From positions 1 through 40,798 of the forward strand of contig JAHJDO010000071.1 in assembly GCA_018812485.1 (NCBI GenBank): 40,798 nucleotides of DNA. Direction: 5' to 3'. This document shows, piece by piece, positions 27,022-34,904 of the stretch. The translations under genes were made by a program, and so were the position numbers. Position 1 is the first letter of the stretch; every line of letters begins with the position of its first letter. The notes below the pieces were generated by a model. The model did not search any database and was not told the origin of the DNA. It worked only from the letters and a program-made list of their open reading frames with translations. Source of the stretch: a bacterium. GTDB taxonomy: Bacteria > JAHJDO01.

Positions 27022-28107
27022 TTATTTTCTTGCCTTAATTAGTATTCCCAGGTGAAGAAGTGCAAAAATAATATTAGCCAGCCAGGCCGCAAGCCATGGA
27101 TTAAGAGCTCCATCTCTTCCAATCGCTAATATAATAGGAATTGCTATACCATAATAGATAAATCCAATACTCAGAGCAATTCCAATGCTTTCCTTTTTCC
27201 CCTTTTTGCCCATAACTAGCATTATAGAAAAAGCGATAATTATCATTACAAGATTTGAGAATGGAAGCGATATTCTTGAATGCAGCTCTGTCAATTCCCT
27301 ATATGGGTAGCATTTAATTTTTATTAAACTTTTAATGCGGCGTTTTAGAAGCTTTATGTCTAGATGCGGTAATTCAGCTTGTTTAATCAAAAGATCACGA
27401 GGTGTTTCTGTAATGTCAGATTCTAATTGTTCAAAATTTTCGGTTTTAATAATAGAGCCTTCCACATCAAATACACGGACTAGTCCATCAAAAAGTATCC
27501 ATTTTTTATCTATCCATTTTGTCTCTTTAGCATTGATTGTATTTTTAATATTATAATTTTTATCATACTGAGTTATTTTAATATTATTCATATATTTATC
27601 TTTAGCATTAAAAAGACCCACGTGGACAATTCTGTTTTTTACATCTAAAAATGCGAAATCAGTCCATACTTTCTTTTTAAGTTGGTATTGTTTGCCAATA
27701 TTAACTTTCCATATATAGCGCGCTTTTGACATTGATTTAGGAGCGATATTCATACTTACAGGTATAGATGCTAAACTTATAATTGCAGAAACCAACAAAA
27801 ATGGCATTAGAATTTTTGTAGAGCTTACTCCACTAGCCCACAATGCTGTTAGCTCATTATATTTATTAAGATAGTTTAAGGTTATTATTATGCCTATAAG
27901 AGTTGAGATGGGCATAATTTTTATATATATATCTGGCAACAGGTTTCTGTAATAGCTTACAATATCGGTGAATTTTGCGCCTTCTGATACAAATTCGTTT
28001 GTATTGCTTATCAGATCTATTATCAGATAGAGACATATAAATGCTGTTAGGCAGTAGAATAATGAACACAAAAAACTTTTTATAAGATAGCGATCTATAA
28101 CCTTCAT
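27022..28107 (-). CDS. lptG: LptF/LptG family LPS-export permease (LptG-like)
   Basis: 361 aa inner-membrane permease of the YjgP/YjgQ family, which with LptB extracts lipopolysaccharide for transport to the outer membrane. TM helices lie near the N-terminus (~10-32, ~60-80, ~97-118) and a C-terminal cluster (~280-355), with a beta-jellyroll periplasmic domain between them; KYNELTALWASGVS is the family coupling motif. It is last in the mla-lpt operon, 10 bp after lptF. Which copy is F or G is assigned only by order. lptB is not in the window. Confidence 0.88.
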   Translation of the reverse strand: MKVIDRYLIKSFLCSLFYCLTAFICLYLIIDLISNTNEFVSEGAKFTDIVSYYRNLLPDIYIKIMPISTLIGIIITLNYLNKYNELTALWASGVSSTKILMPFLLVSAIISLASIPVSMNIAPKSMSKARYIWKVNIGKQYQLKKKVWTDFAFLDVKNRIVHVGLFNAKDKYMNNIKITQYDKNYNIKNTINAKETKWIDKKWILFDGLVRVFDVEGSIIKTENFEQLESDITETPRDLLIKQAELPHLDIKLLKRRIKSLIKIKCYPYRELTELHSRISLPFSNLVMIIIAFSIMLVMGKKGKKESIGIALSIGFIYYGIAIPIILAIGRDGALNPWLAAWLANIIFALLHLGILIKARK

Positions 28108-28117
28108 TTATAAAATT

Positions 28118-29206
28118 CTAACATAGATAGCGTGTTTTATGAATTAAGTATATACCTGTTGTTCCAATTATAATATTTGGTAGCCACATTGCTACAGCAG
28201 GTGGCATGTAGCCTTTTTGCGCTATTATTGATCCTGATATCATTAATAAGTAGTGAAGAAGAATAACAGGCATACCTATTCCTATAGCTGCAAATTTGCT
28301 GCTGCGATGATATCTAATACTCAAGGAAATGCCGATTAGGATAAATGGAATAAATGAAAAAGAAAGAGAAGCTTTTCTGTATAATTCCACATATAATTTA
28401 TTTGTATTAGCCTTTGCATTTATAATTTTGTTTTTCAAATCACTAGAAGTCATTTCAATAGTGCTCTTTTCTAACTTAATCGTATCATAAGCAATAGATC
28501 CAAAATCTATAGGGTAAATCTTAAAAGAGCCTTTGAAATATTCGTTTGGATTTTTGGGGTTGAACTCTTCAGTAAACACATCCTCTAATTTGAGTACTAG
28601 ACTTTGGTCTTTTGGATTAGATATAAAACGTCCTTGTTTTGCAGTTATTGTTCTTACAGAAAAGTCTGCTTTTAACTGGTGAATTATAACATTGTATAGA
28701 ATATTATTTCTAATTTTATCCGCATAAAAAGTATATCCTTTGAATATCTTCATCGGCTTTTTTTCTTCCAGAAGAGCTGAGGGATTCAAAATGCCGATTT
28801 CTTTGAAGAATTTTTTTGAAGAGAAGTTTGCCTTAGGAGCAATTGTATTATTTAACGGCAAAGAAACTATGCACAATATTATACCAACAGCAAGGATTGG
28901 AGGCATGATTATTCTGTAAGGATTTATCCCATTTGCCTTCATGGCAGTTATTTCATTGTCAGAAGAGAGCCTGCCAATAGAGGTAAGAGTAGCCACCAGT
29001 ATTGCCATTGGTAAGGTGTAGGTCAGGATAAAAGGGAGAAGATATACAACTAGTTTTAATATGCTAAGCACACTAATTCGCTCTTTAACCAGCATATTTG
29101 CCAGTCTAAACATGTTTCCCAGAAATAGAATAAATGTAAAGACACACAGGCTTGAGAAGAAAGGGTCTATAAATTCTCTTAGAATATAGCGGGTTAATAT
29201 TCGCAT
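28118..29206 (-). CDS. lptF: LptF/LptG family LPS-export permease (LptF-like)
   Basis: 362 aa, same family as the next gene. N-terminal TMs are followed by LSSDNEITAMKANGINPYRI, the characteristic cytoplasmic coupling motif, then a periplasmic beta domain (~130-270) and three C-terminal TMs. It is located 17 bp after the MCE-domain gene, so outer-membrane LPS export and phospholipid trafficking are encoded in one transcription unit. It implies a diderm envelope. Confidence 0.88.
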   Translation of the reverse strand: MRILTRYILREFIDPFFSSLCVFTFILFLGNMFRLANMLVKERISVLSILKLVVYLLPFILTYTLPMAILVATLTSIGRLSSDNEITAMKANGINPYRIIMPPILAVGIILCIVSLPLNNTIAPKANFSSKKFFKEIGILNPSALLEEKKPMKIFKGYTFYADKIRNNILYNVIIHQLKADFSVRTITAKQGRFISNPKDQSLVLKLEDVFTEEFNPKNPNEYFKGSFKIYPIDFGSIAYDTIKLEKSTIEMTSSDLKNKIINAKANTNKLYVELYRKASLSFSFIPFILIGISLSIRYHRSSKFAAIGIGMPVILLHYLLMISGSIIAQKGYMPPAVAMWLPNIIIGTTGIYLIHKTRYLC

Positions 29207-29223
29207 AGGAAAAAATAGGACTG

Positions 29224-30480
29224 TTATCTTGCTGCGCCCATTAAGCCAACAAGGTATTTAAGATCCTGGTCATTATATTCTATTTTTATACCTGCTATAA
29301 ATGAAGGTCTGTCCAAAATATCTTCTGCTCCAGCAACTATATAGTAGCTTTTATCTTCCCATATTTTATAGCTCAGACTTGTTCTAAGAAAGAATGGAGA
29401 GCTGTAAACAGCACTGTGCCCTTCAATTGTGATACTGGTTTTTTTATCGGGAAGTATATAGTCAGCTCCCAGCCCTGCGCCTGAGTTTATCAGACCACCC
29501 CTGACTGTTAAATTATTGTCAAAGAATTTTAATGCAAGCTGCACATCATATTCAATTTCGCGTCTCTCATCTTTTGAATTACTTGTGCCCAGCTTGCTTG
29601 CTCCTACAAGATAATATTTATCATCAGCAGTTTCAATTCTTATATAACCTTTATTTCTACAAGCTCTCTCTCTAGCAGAATATACACTTTCGCCTCCTAA
29701 CCAAGTTTTTATTTCTCTCATTTTGCCCAGTATATCTTTTGCGTCTTCAGAGGCAGCTTTTGCTGATTTAATAGTTTTTCTAGCGTCATTATACAACTCC
29801 TCGTCATAAATTAGTTTCCCAACAGTGCCTTCTCCTTTATCAATTTTTTTTACAATTTCCTTAATTGTTTTAACTGTCTCTTTTGCTTCTGTCCCAATTC
29901 CCTCAAATTCATCAATAATTTTTTGCGCTTTATCAGATGTTTCTTTTGCAGACTTCATAAACTCAGCAGTATTCTTATAAAGTTCTTCGTCAGTTAAGAG
30001 TTTTCCTGCTGTTCCCTCTCCCTTTTCAATTTTCTCCACAAGTTTCCCAATACTATCTGATATTTCCCCTGCTTTAGTAAAGAGCTGATCCAGTTGATAG
30101 GAATCTCTACCATCAACAATACTCCCGGGCTTTAGAACAGAGCTATCTGTAGTTCCCATTGTAATGCCAACATATTTGCCTCCCATGAGACTTACATCGT
30201 TAATGCTGAATATAGAGTTTTGCCTGAGTATTGTTTCTTTTTTTATCCACAAAGAAACCTGTATTTTATTATCTTTTATATCAAAGCCTTCAACACGTCC
30301 TACCTTCATTCCAGCCAGTGTTACCGTATCTCCTCCTTTGAGCCCGCCTATCTGGCTAAAGTTAGCTTTTATTATATATCCATTTTCAAACAATCTGATT
30401 TTCCCTATCCAAAAGGTTAGAGCCATAAGCAGTACGATGCCTACAAAAAATGCTATACCGACCTTCTTTTCAATATTCAA
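29224..30480 (-). CDS. mlaD: MlaD-like MCE protein with beta-rich C-terminal domain
   Basis: 418 aa periplasmic substrate-binding subunit anchored by a TM helix (~7-27). The MCE domain (~33-110) includes GLKGGDTVTLAGMKVGRV and SLMGGKYVGI. A helical stretch (~130-260) contains two copies of a KGEGTxGKLxxDEELY unit (152-168, 214-230). Residues ~275-418 alternate polar and hydrophobic in short predicted strands, as in an outer-membrane barrel or lipocalin-like domain, unlike the short E. coli MlaD. It is separated from pilZ-mlaF by a repeat-containing 94-bp spacer and has a GGAGG ribosome-binding site. Confidence 0.9.
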   Translation of the reverse strand: MNIEKKVGIAFFVGIVLLMALTFWIGKIRLFENGYIIKANFSQIGGLKGGDTVTLAGMKVGRVEGFDIKDNKIQVSLWIKKETILRQNSIFSINDVSLMGGKYVGITMGTTDSSVLKPGSIVDGRDSYQLDQLFTKAGEISDSIGKLVEKIEKGEGTAGKLLTDEELYKNTAEFMKSAKETSDKAQKIIDEFEGIGTEAKETVKTIKEIVKKIDKGEGTVGKLIYDEELYNDARKTIKSAKAASEDAKDILGKMREIKTWLGGESVYSARERACRNKGYIRIETADDKYYLVGASKLGTSNSKDERREIEYDVQLALKFFDNNLTVRGGLINSGAGLGADYILPDKKTSITIEGHSAVYSSPFFLRTSLSYKIWEDKSYYIVAGAEDILDRPSFIAGIKIEYNDQDLKYLVGLMGAAR

Positions 30481-30513
30481 AACATACCTCCATATTTTAC
30501 TGTAATTCAGATA

Positions 30514-30566
30514 TCGTTTCGTATTTCGTGTTTTGTGCTTCGAATTTAATCTTCTTTGTCATTTTC
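30514..30566 (-). repeat. Dispersed TTCGAATTT-type repeat between mlaF and mlaD
   Basis: On the minus strand the spacer reads AAAATGACAAAG, then TTCGAAGCACAAAACACGAAA and TACGAAAC. The words AGCACAAAA and AAATGACAAA recur at 22002-22010 and 22025-22034 in the large inverted-repeat element. It lies inside the mla-lpt operon, so it would be transcribed. Confidence 0.5.
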
Positions 30567-30574
30567 TTTATCAG

Positions 30575-31708
30575 TTAAGTTATGGGACCCACATTACTTC
30601 CTGTAACAAACTGTTTGACAATGAGATTGTCCGTATTTTTAATTTCCTGAACAGTTCCCACCTGAATAATTATGCCATTATATAACATTGCTATTCGATC
30701 TGCAATCTGATATGTGCTAACCATGTCATGAGTTATTACTATTGATGTGGTATTTAGTGTATTCTCAAGCTCTAAAATAAGTTTATTGATAGAAGCTGAT
30801 CTGACTGGATCAAGTCCCGTTGTAGGTTCATCGTAGAGTATAATTTCTGGATCCATACTAATTGCCCTTGCAAGCCCAACTCTCTTTCTCATGCCTCCAC
30901 TCAAATCAGCAGGTTTTAATTTTTGAGAACCATCCAATCCAACTATCTCAAGCTTGTTTTTGACTATTTTATCCATCTCTTCTTCGCTCAGGTTCGTGTG
31001 CTCTTGCAATCCCAGTTTTATGTTTTCTTCAACAGTAAGAGAAGCAAGTAATGCAGCAGATTGAAAAAGCATACCGAATTTTCTTCTAATCTTATCAAGT
31101 TCATTATCCGAAATTTTCGCAATATCAACCCCGTCCACCTCTACTATACCGGAATCGGGTTTTATAAGGCCAATTATATGTCTTAAAAGCACGGTCTTGC
31201 CGCATCCGCTACATCCAATAATAACAATTGTTTCTCCGCGCCTAATTTTAAGATTAACGCCATTTAATATTTTTTTACCTCCAAAACTTTTGTGTAAATC
31301 AGTAATATTAATTATTATTTCTTTAGTTTTTACAAATTCAATAATTCTTTGCTTTGCGTTTTTCTCTATTTGCGTAAATTCAAGACCTGTTTCATAGTAT
31401 TTTTCCCCATTTGAAATCACTATTGCTCTCTGCCATTTCACAACACAACTTGCAGATATTTCTTCTTTACTGCTATCAGGAAGAGAGAACCTTGAATACA
31501 TCAGAGAATTAATTTTCATCTGTTTTTTAGTCTTAAAACAGATGCCTCCACCGCTTATATCTTTGGCTTTTCTTTCTTCCTGCTGTGAAAAGGCTGTATG
31601 TTCAGGAGGCTCAGTGCCTATTAATACATCTACTTCAATTGGCAAACGAGAATATCTTCTGCGTTCATGAAAACTAATTTTTTCATCCAGCTTATCTATT
31701 TCTATCAT
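30575..31708 (-). CDS. mlaF: PilZ-MlaF fusion: c-di-GMP-binding lipid-transport ATPase
   Basis: 377 aa. Residues ~13-128 form a PilZ domain with both ligand motifs present: RxxxR (R17-R21, in HERRRYSR) and DxSxxG (D50-G55). Residues ~130-365 are a MlaF-type ABC ATPase: Walker A GCSGCGKT (165-172), Q-loop LFQSAAL, signature LSGGM (269-273), Walker B LYDEPTTGLD and H-loop H327. E. coli MlaF has no PilZ domain. Flanked by mlaE (4 bp) and mlaD, it is the motor of the phospholipid transporter. Inference: c-di-GMP binding modulates ATPase activity or assembly. Confidence 0.93.
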   Translation of the reverse strand: MIEIDKLDEKISFHERRRYSRLPIEVDVLIGTEPPEHTAFSQQEERKAKDISGGGICFKTKKQMKINSLMYSRFSLPDSSKEEISASCVVKWQRAIVISNGEKYYETGLEFTQIEKNAKQRIIEFVKTKEIIINITDLHKSFGGKKILNGVNLKIRRGETIVIIGCSGCGKTVLLRHIIGLIKPDSGIVEVDGVDIAKISDNELDKIRRKFGMLFQSAALLASLTVEENIKLGLQEHTNLSEEEMDKIVKNKLEIVGLDGSQKLKPADLSGGMRKRVGLARAISMDPEIILYDEPTTGLDPVRSASINKLILELENTLNTTSIVITHDMVSTYQIADRIAMLYNGIIIQVGTVQEIKNTDNLIVKQFVTGSNVGPIT

Positions 31709-31712
31709 TTTA

Positions 31713-32483
31713 TTAACTCTTTTGAAAAAACATTCTGGTTAAGAAGTAATCAGAAATTATAATCAATAGAAATGAGATAACAACAGAGGCAGTAGTTGAT
31801 TTACCAACGCCTTCAGCTCCGCCTCTGGTTCTAAATCCCTGATGACAGGATATTATTGAAACAACTATGCCAAAGACAAATGCCTTTACTAATCCGCTAT
31901 ATATGTCTCTTAATGTTAAGAAGTTTTTAATGCTGTCTAAATATGTACTGGTGTCTACGCCTATCTGGAATCTAGATACAATAAATCCTCCTGCCATGCC
32001 TACGCAATCTGAGTATACAACCAGAATTGGAAGCATAATTATACATGCCAGAAATCTTGGCATTACCAGGTATCTGATAGGGTTTATTGCTAATGTTTTA
32101 AGCGCATCTATCTCCTCAGATACCTGCATTGTTCCAAGTTCTGCTGTCATTGATGCGCCAACTCTTCCTGCAACTATGAGTCCAGTAAGAACGGGGCCCA
32201 TCTCCCTGCACATAGATGCTGATACTATTGATCCTATCAGGTGCTGGATATGATACTTTGAAAGTTCAGTTCCTGTCTGGAGTGCGAGCACCATTCCTGT
32301 GAAAATCGACATTAAGGATGTGATAGGAAGTGTATAAACGCCTATTTCCAGCATTTGCTTTGCAATAGGTTTTAGATTTTTAAATGCTGATTTACACCAA
32401 TATACAGTTTTTGTTAGTAGTATTAAGACTTCCCCTGTATAATCCAGAGCATCTGTAATTTTGCTATATATACTTGGTTTCAC
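31713..32483 (-). CDS. mlaE: MlaE-family lipid ABC permease (GTG start)
   Basis: 256 aa inner-membrane permease. It shows an amphipathic N-terminal helix and about five TM segments. The conserved block REMGPVLTGLIVAGRVGASMTAELGTM lies near residues 100-125, with EIDALKTLAINPIRYLVMPR after it. The GTG start at 32483 has AAGGA 6 nt upstream. Only 11 nt separate it from the 3' end of tRNA-Arg, so tRNA maturation could create the mRNA 5' end. Confidence 0.94.
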   Translation of the reverse strand: MKPSIYSKITDALDYTGEVLILLTKTVYWCKSAFKNLKPIAKQMLEIGVYTLPITSLMSIFTGMVLALQTGTELSKYHIQHLIGSIVSASMCREMGPVLTGLIVAGRVGASMTAELGTMQVSEEIDALKTLAINPIRYLVMPRFLACIIMLPILVVYSDCVGMAGGFIVSRFQIGVDTSTYLDSIKNFLTLRDIYSGLVKAFVFGIVVSIISCHQGFRTRGGAEGVGKSTTASVVISFLLIIISDYFLTRMFFQKS

Positions 32484-32494
32484 TTTTTCCTTAG

Positions 32495-32568
32495 TACGCC
32501 TGGCCCGATTCGAACGGGCGACCTTCAGATTCGAAGTCTGCCGCTCTATCCAGCTGAGCTACAGGCGC
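32495..32568 (-). tRNA. tRNA-Arg (anticodon TCG)
   Basis: Cloverleaf on the minus strand: acceptor GCGCCTG/CAGGCGT with discriminator A, D-arm GCTCAGCTGGATAGAGC, anticodon loop CTTCGAA (TCG), T-arm GCCCG TTCGAAT CGGGC. CCA is not encoded. It reads CGA codons and is followed at once by mlaE. Confidence 0.95.
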
Positions 32569-32572
32569 AGGT

Positions 32573-32650
32573 TGGGGTGAGTGACGGGAGTCGAACCCGC
32601 GACTTCCAGAACCACAATCTGGCGCTCTAACCAACTGAGCTACACCCACC
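32573..32650 (-). tRNA. tRNA-His (anticodon GTG)
   Basis: Minus-strand cloverleaf: acceptor GTGGGTG/CACTCAC, an extra 5' G (position -1) opposite discriminator C73 as expected for His, D-arm GCTCAGTTGGTTAGAGC, anticodon stem-loop CCAGA TTGTGGT TCTGG, T-arm CGGG TTCGACT CCCG. A CCA appears to be encoded, unlike in the neighbouring tRNA-Arg 4 bp downstream. Confidence 0.95.
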
Positions 32651-32663
32651 ACGATGCTGAATA

Positions 32664-32692
32664 ATACTAATATATAGGGTTGCAAAAAGCAA
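32664..32692 (-). promoter_or_regulatory. Candidate sigma-70 promoter for tRNA-His/tRNA-Arg and mla operon
   Basis: On the minus strand: -35 TTGCTT (32687-32692), 17-bp spacer, -10 TAGTAT (32664-32669). The predicted start falls just upstream of tRNA-His. It would drive both tRNAs and, by read-through, mlaE onwards. Similarity is 4/6 and 5/6 to consensus, so this is moderate evidence only. Confidence 0.45.
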
Positions 32693-32717
32693 GAGTATTA
32701 ATTTGGCGTCAGTGAAG

Positions 32718-33278
32718 CTACATTTTGGATTTCGCCTCAATTGCAAATATTGTTCCTGGATAATCAGTGATTATTTGTCTGTAAAGTTTATCTGCTTCTG
32801 AGGAATTTCCTGTAGCCCTGTAGCAATGAGCAAGGAATAATTTGGCTTCTTGGAGTATTGTGCTTTCAGGATTGATTTTTATCAACATATTTAGCTCTTT
32901 TATTGCTTCTGAATAGCATTGCGTATAGTAATAACACTCAGCTTTATATAACGAACTATATCCTAGTTTACTCAGAGGATACTGATCTTCCCATTTTTTT
33001 ATTTTTTCCATAGCATCATTGATCTTTTTTCTTTTTATATAGTTTGAGATTGTATGCATATAGTAACCTTGCATATAAATATCTTTCTTACTGGATGCAC
33101 TAATGTAGTATTTAGCTGCATTATTACTGTCACCCAGAGCTTTATAAGAATCTCCAAGATTAATGAGAATTTGCTTTGTTTCCTCATTTTTTTTATTTTC
33201 ATATTCTTTCAGGATATCTTTATATTCAATAATAGCATTGTCATAGTTTTTAAAGTCAAAGGCTGCTATATCTGTCAT
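32718..33278 (-). CDS. TPR protein segment, downstream part of a frameshifted gene
   Basis: 186 aa from ATG 33278, with tetratricopeptide-like helix pairs (NYDNAIIEYKDILKEYE, YKALGDSNNAAKYYISA, YSEAIKELNMLIKINPES, YRATGNSSEADKLYRQI). It lacks a signal peptide and a ribosome-binding site of its own. The same frame is open further upstream to the A10 tract at 33361-33370, where it reads NPKQAFETYKKVLHISNEKNA, a sensible TPR continuation of the gene at 33275-34900. It is best viewed as the C-terminal quarter of that gene, joined by a -1 shift. Confidence 0.75.
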   Translation of the reverse strand: MTDIAAFDFKNYDNAIIEYKDILKEYENKKNEETKQILINLGDSYKALGDSNNAAKYYISASSKKDIYMQGYYMHTISNYIKRKKINDAMEKIKKWEDQYPLSKLGYSSLYKAECYYYTQCYSEAIKELNMLIKINPESTILQEAKLFLAHCYRATGNSSEADKLYRQIITDYPGTIFAIEAKSKM

Positions 33279-34900
33279 TTTCCGCTTTGCAAGTAAAACA
33301 GCATTTTTCTCATTAGAAATGTGTAAAACTTTTTTATATGTTTCAAAAGCTTGTTTGGGATTTTTTTTTTGTTTTTGTAAAAGTCACCCAAGATTATATA
33401 CACTTTGGCAATTTGAATTGGATCCAAGCTGCTAAACTGTTCTATAAACAAGTTACATGCCTTAGCAGTAAGGGAATCCTCTCCAACTTGCAAAAAGAAG
33501 TTTATGCTTGCCATGAGTGTTTTTGGAGAATCGCATTTATTTAAATATTCTGAGATAATCTTAGTATATTTTCTAGAGCGGTTTTTATAGTCTTCGTCCT
33601 TATTAAAAAACACATCCACGGTTCTTATATTTTGGCTGGTAGTGTCTGATATGTCTTTTTCTATTGACCGAACCTCTTTAGCTGGGAATAAACATGTTCC
33701 ATTTGGGATTTCAATTTCAAGAGCAGGAGAGATGCTTTTAATTTGTCCTCTGATTTCTCTAGCATCTTTAAGAATTACTTTATCTGCCATTATTTTTAGT
33801 TTAACTTTATATTCTCCAGGTTGAAGGTAGACATGTAGAGGATTTGTCTTTTTACTTGTTGTCCCGTCTCCAAAGTCCCAGATGCAGAGACCTCCAAGTT
33901 TTTGATCTCCTGATAGATTATAAAATTGTAAGCATGAGTAAATATTTTTATCTATTTGATAATTGCTTATTTGCTCCCATGTAAAGTCAGCCGCTATAGA
34001 ATTATCATACTTCTCAAAATTTGTTACTTTAGTATGAATGGGTGATAAAAACACTTGTGCAGGTATAAGTTCAAAGTATTTATCTTTGGGTTTCTTCCAT
34101 CCTGCTACAGCAGTGGTAACACCGCTGAATTGAGTATGGTAGTAATCTATCTTGTGTATGCCCGCCTTAAGATTGATTTCCCCTCTGTATTTGCCATAGA
34201 CTCCTCCTGATGCCCCATGACCTCCAGGCCACTGTGTAACAAGTCTATTATCTATGAATAAGAAAGAGGCATCATCAGAAGCAGTTGCAAACCAGTACAC
34301 ACCTGTTTGGGCGCAGTATATATATCCACTGTAGATACTAAGAAATCTTTCAGATGGACCAAATAGATTATAGCCCTGAAAAATATTAGGAACATATCCT
34401 TTCCCATATATCTGTTCATTCCTATCTAGTAGTCTTTTCATTTGGTGCCAATTCTTGCAGTATCCTGAGCCAAGTTTTCTGGTTTCCAATAAAAGTCCTG
34501 TATGTAGAGGATCCCAGTTATGTTTCGCAGGTTGTGCGTTTGGATTATTGAAGTAAATATAGTAATTTTCAAAACTGGTTTTATCCTCAAATATGATCTT
34601 TGTCTTACCAAACGGGTCACAATGTATCAATTTATGCGGCACAATATTGCCAGAATTATCTATTACTCTTATATCAGAACCATTATCATTTATAAGACCA
34701 CCAGTAGTAAAGATTGTGTATACTGTGCCGGAGGATTGTTGGGTCTTTTCCCATAAAAGCGGATAAACAGTCTTTCTGCATTTAAAATCAGAGTTCCACC
34801 ATTGGATATTAGAAGGATAAGCAGGCAGCGGTGAAGCAAAAGGAGAGAAAACAGAAAAGAAAAGAGTAGATAATGCAAAGATAATGGATTTACATTTCAT
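33275..34900 (-). CDS. Secreted DUF2341/PA14/PKD-domain protein, frameshifted before its TPR tail
   Basis: 541 aa as read. Signal peptide ~1-28; DUF2341-like region (~35-130: NGSDIRVIDNSG, YYIYFNNPNA); PA14 domain (~150-290: GVYWFATASDDASFLFIDN, GIHKIDYYH); PKD domain (~345-385: CIWDFGDGTTS, LQPGEYKVKLKI); then helical TPR sequence. After LGDFYKNKKK the frame continues with 29 unconvincing residues and stops at 33275, while the -1 frame carries on as TPR to 32718. A 727 aa full-length product would result. Role probably periplasmic or outer surface, perhaps glycan binding. The next upstream gene is another TPR plus carbohydrate-binding protein. Confidence 0.8.
   Translation of the reverse strand: MKCKSIIFALSTLFFSVFSPFASPLPAYPSNIQWWNSDFKCRKTVYPLLWEKTQQSSGTVYTIFTTGGLINDNGSDIRVIDNSGNIVPHKLIHCDPFGKTKIIFEDKTSFENYYIYFNNPNAQPAKHNWDPLHTGLLLETRKLGSGYCKNWHQMKRLLDRNEQIYGKGYVPNIFQGYNLFGPSERFLSIYSGYIYCAQTGVYWFATASDDASFLFIDNRLVTQWPGGHGASGGVYGKYRGEINLKAGIHKIDYYHTQFSGVTTAVAGWKKPKDKYFELIPAQVFLSPIHTKVTNFEKYDNSIAADFTWEQISNYQIDKNIYSCLQFYNLSGDQKLGGLCIWDFGDGTTSKKTNPLHVYLQPGEYKVKLKIMADKVILKDAREIRGQIKSISPALEIEIPNGTCLFPAKEVRSIEKDISDTTSQNIRTVDVFFNKDEDYKNRSRKYTKIISEYLNKCDSPKTLMASINFFLQVGEDSLTAKACNLFIEQFSSLDPIQIAKVYIILGDFYKNKKKIPNKLLKHIKKFYTFLMRKMLFYLQSGK
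33361..33370 (-). other. A10 homopolymer slippage/frameshift site
   Basis: Ten T residues on the plus strand (A10 in the mRNA) mark the exact point where the two halves of the PA14-TPR gene change frame. One extra A, or a -1 slip, restores one open frame across both halves. It may be a true mutation, programmed transcriptional slippage, or a base-call error. Confidence 0.75.
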
Positions 34901-34904
34901 GTTG

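Noticed and set aside
27016-27024. Terminator between the convergent GGDEF and lptG genes
   Set aside because: Only 3 bp separate the stops and no hairpin with a T tract was seen; any termination must occur inside the opposite gene.
32491-32685. 64 aa minus-strand ORF
   Set aside because: It runs across both tRNA genes; the VAQLDRAADFES-type sequence is the well-known false translation of tRNAs.
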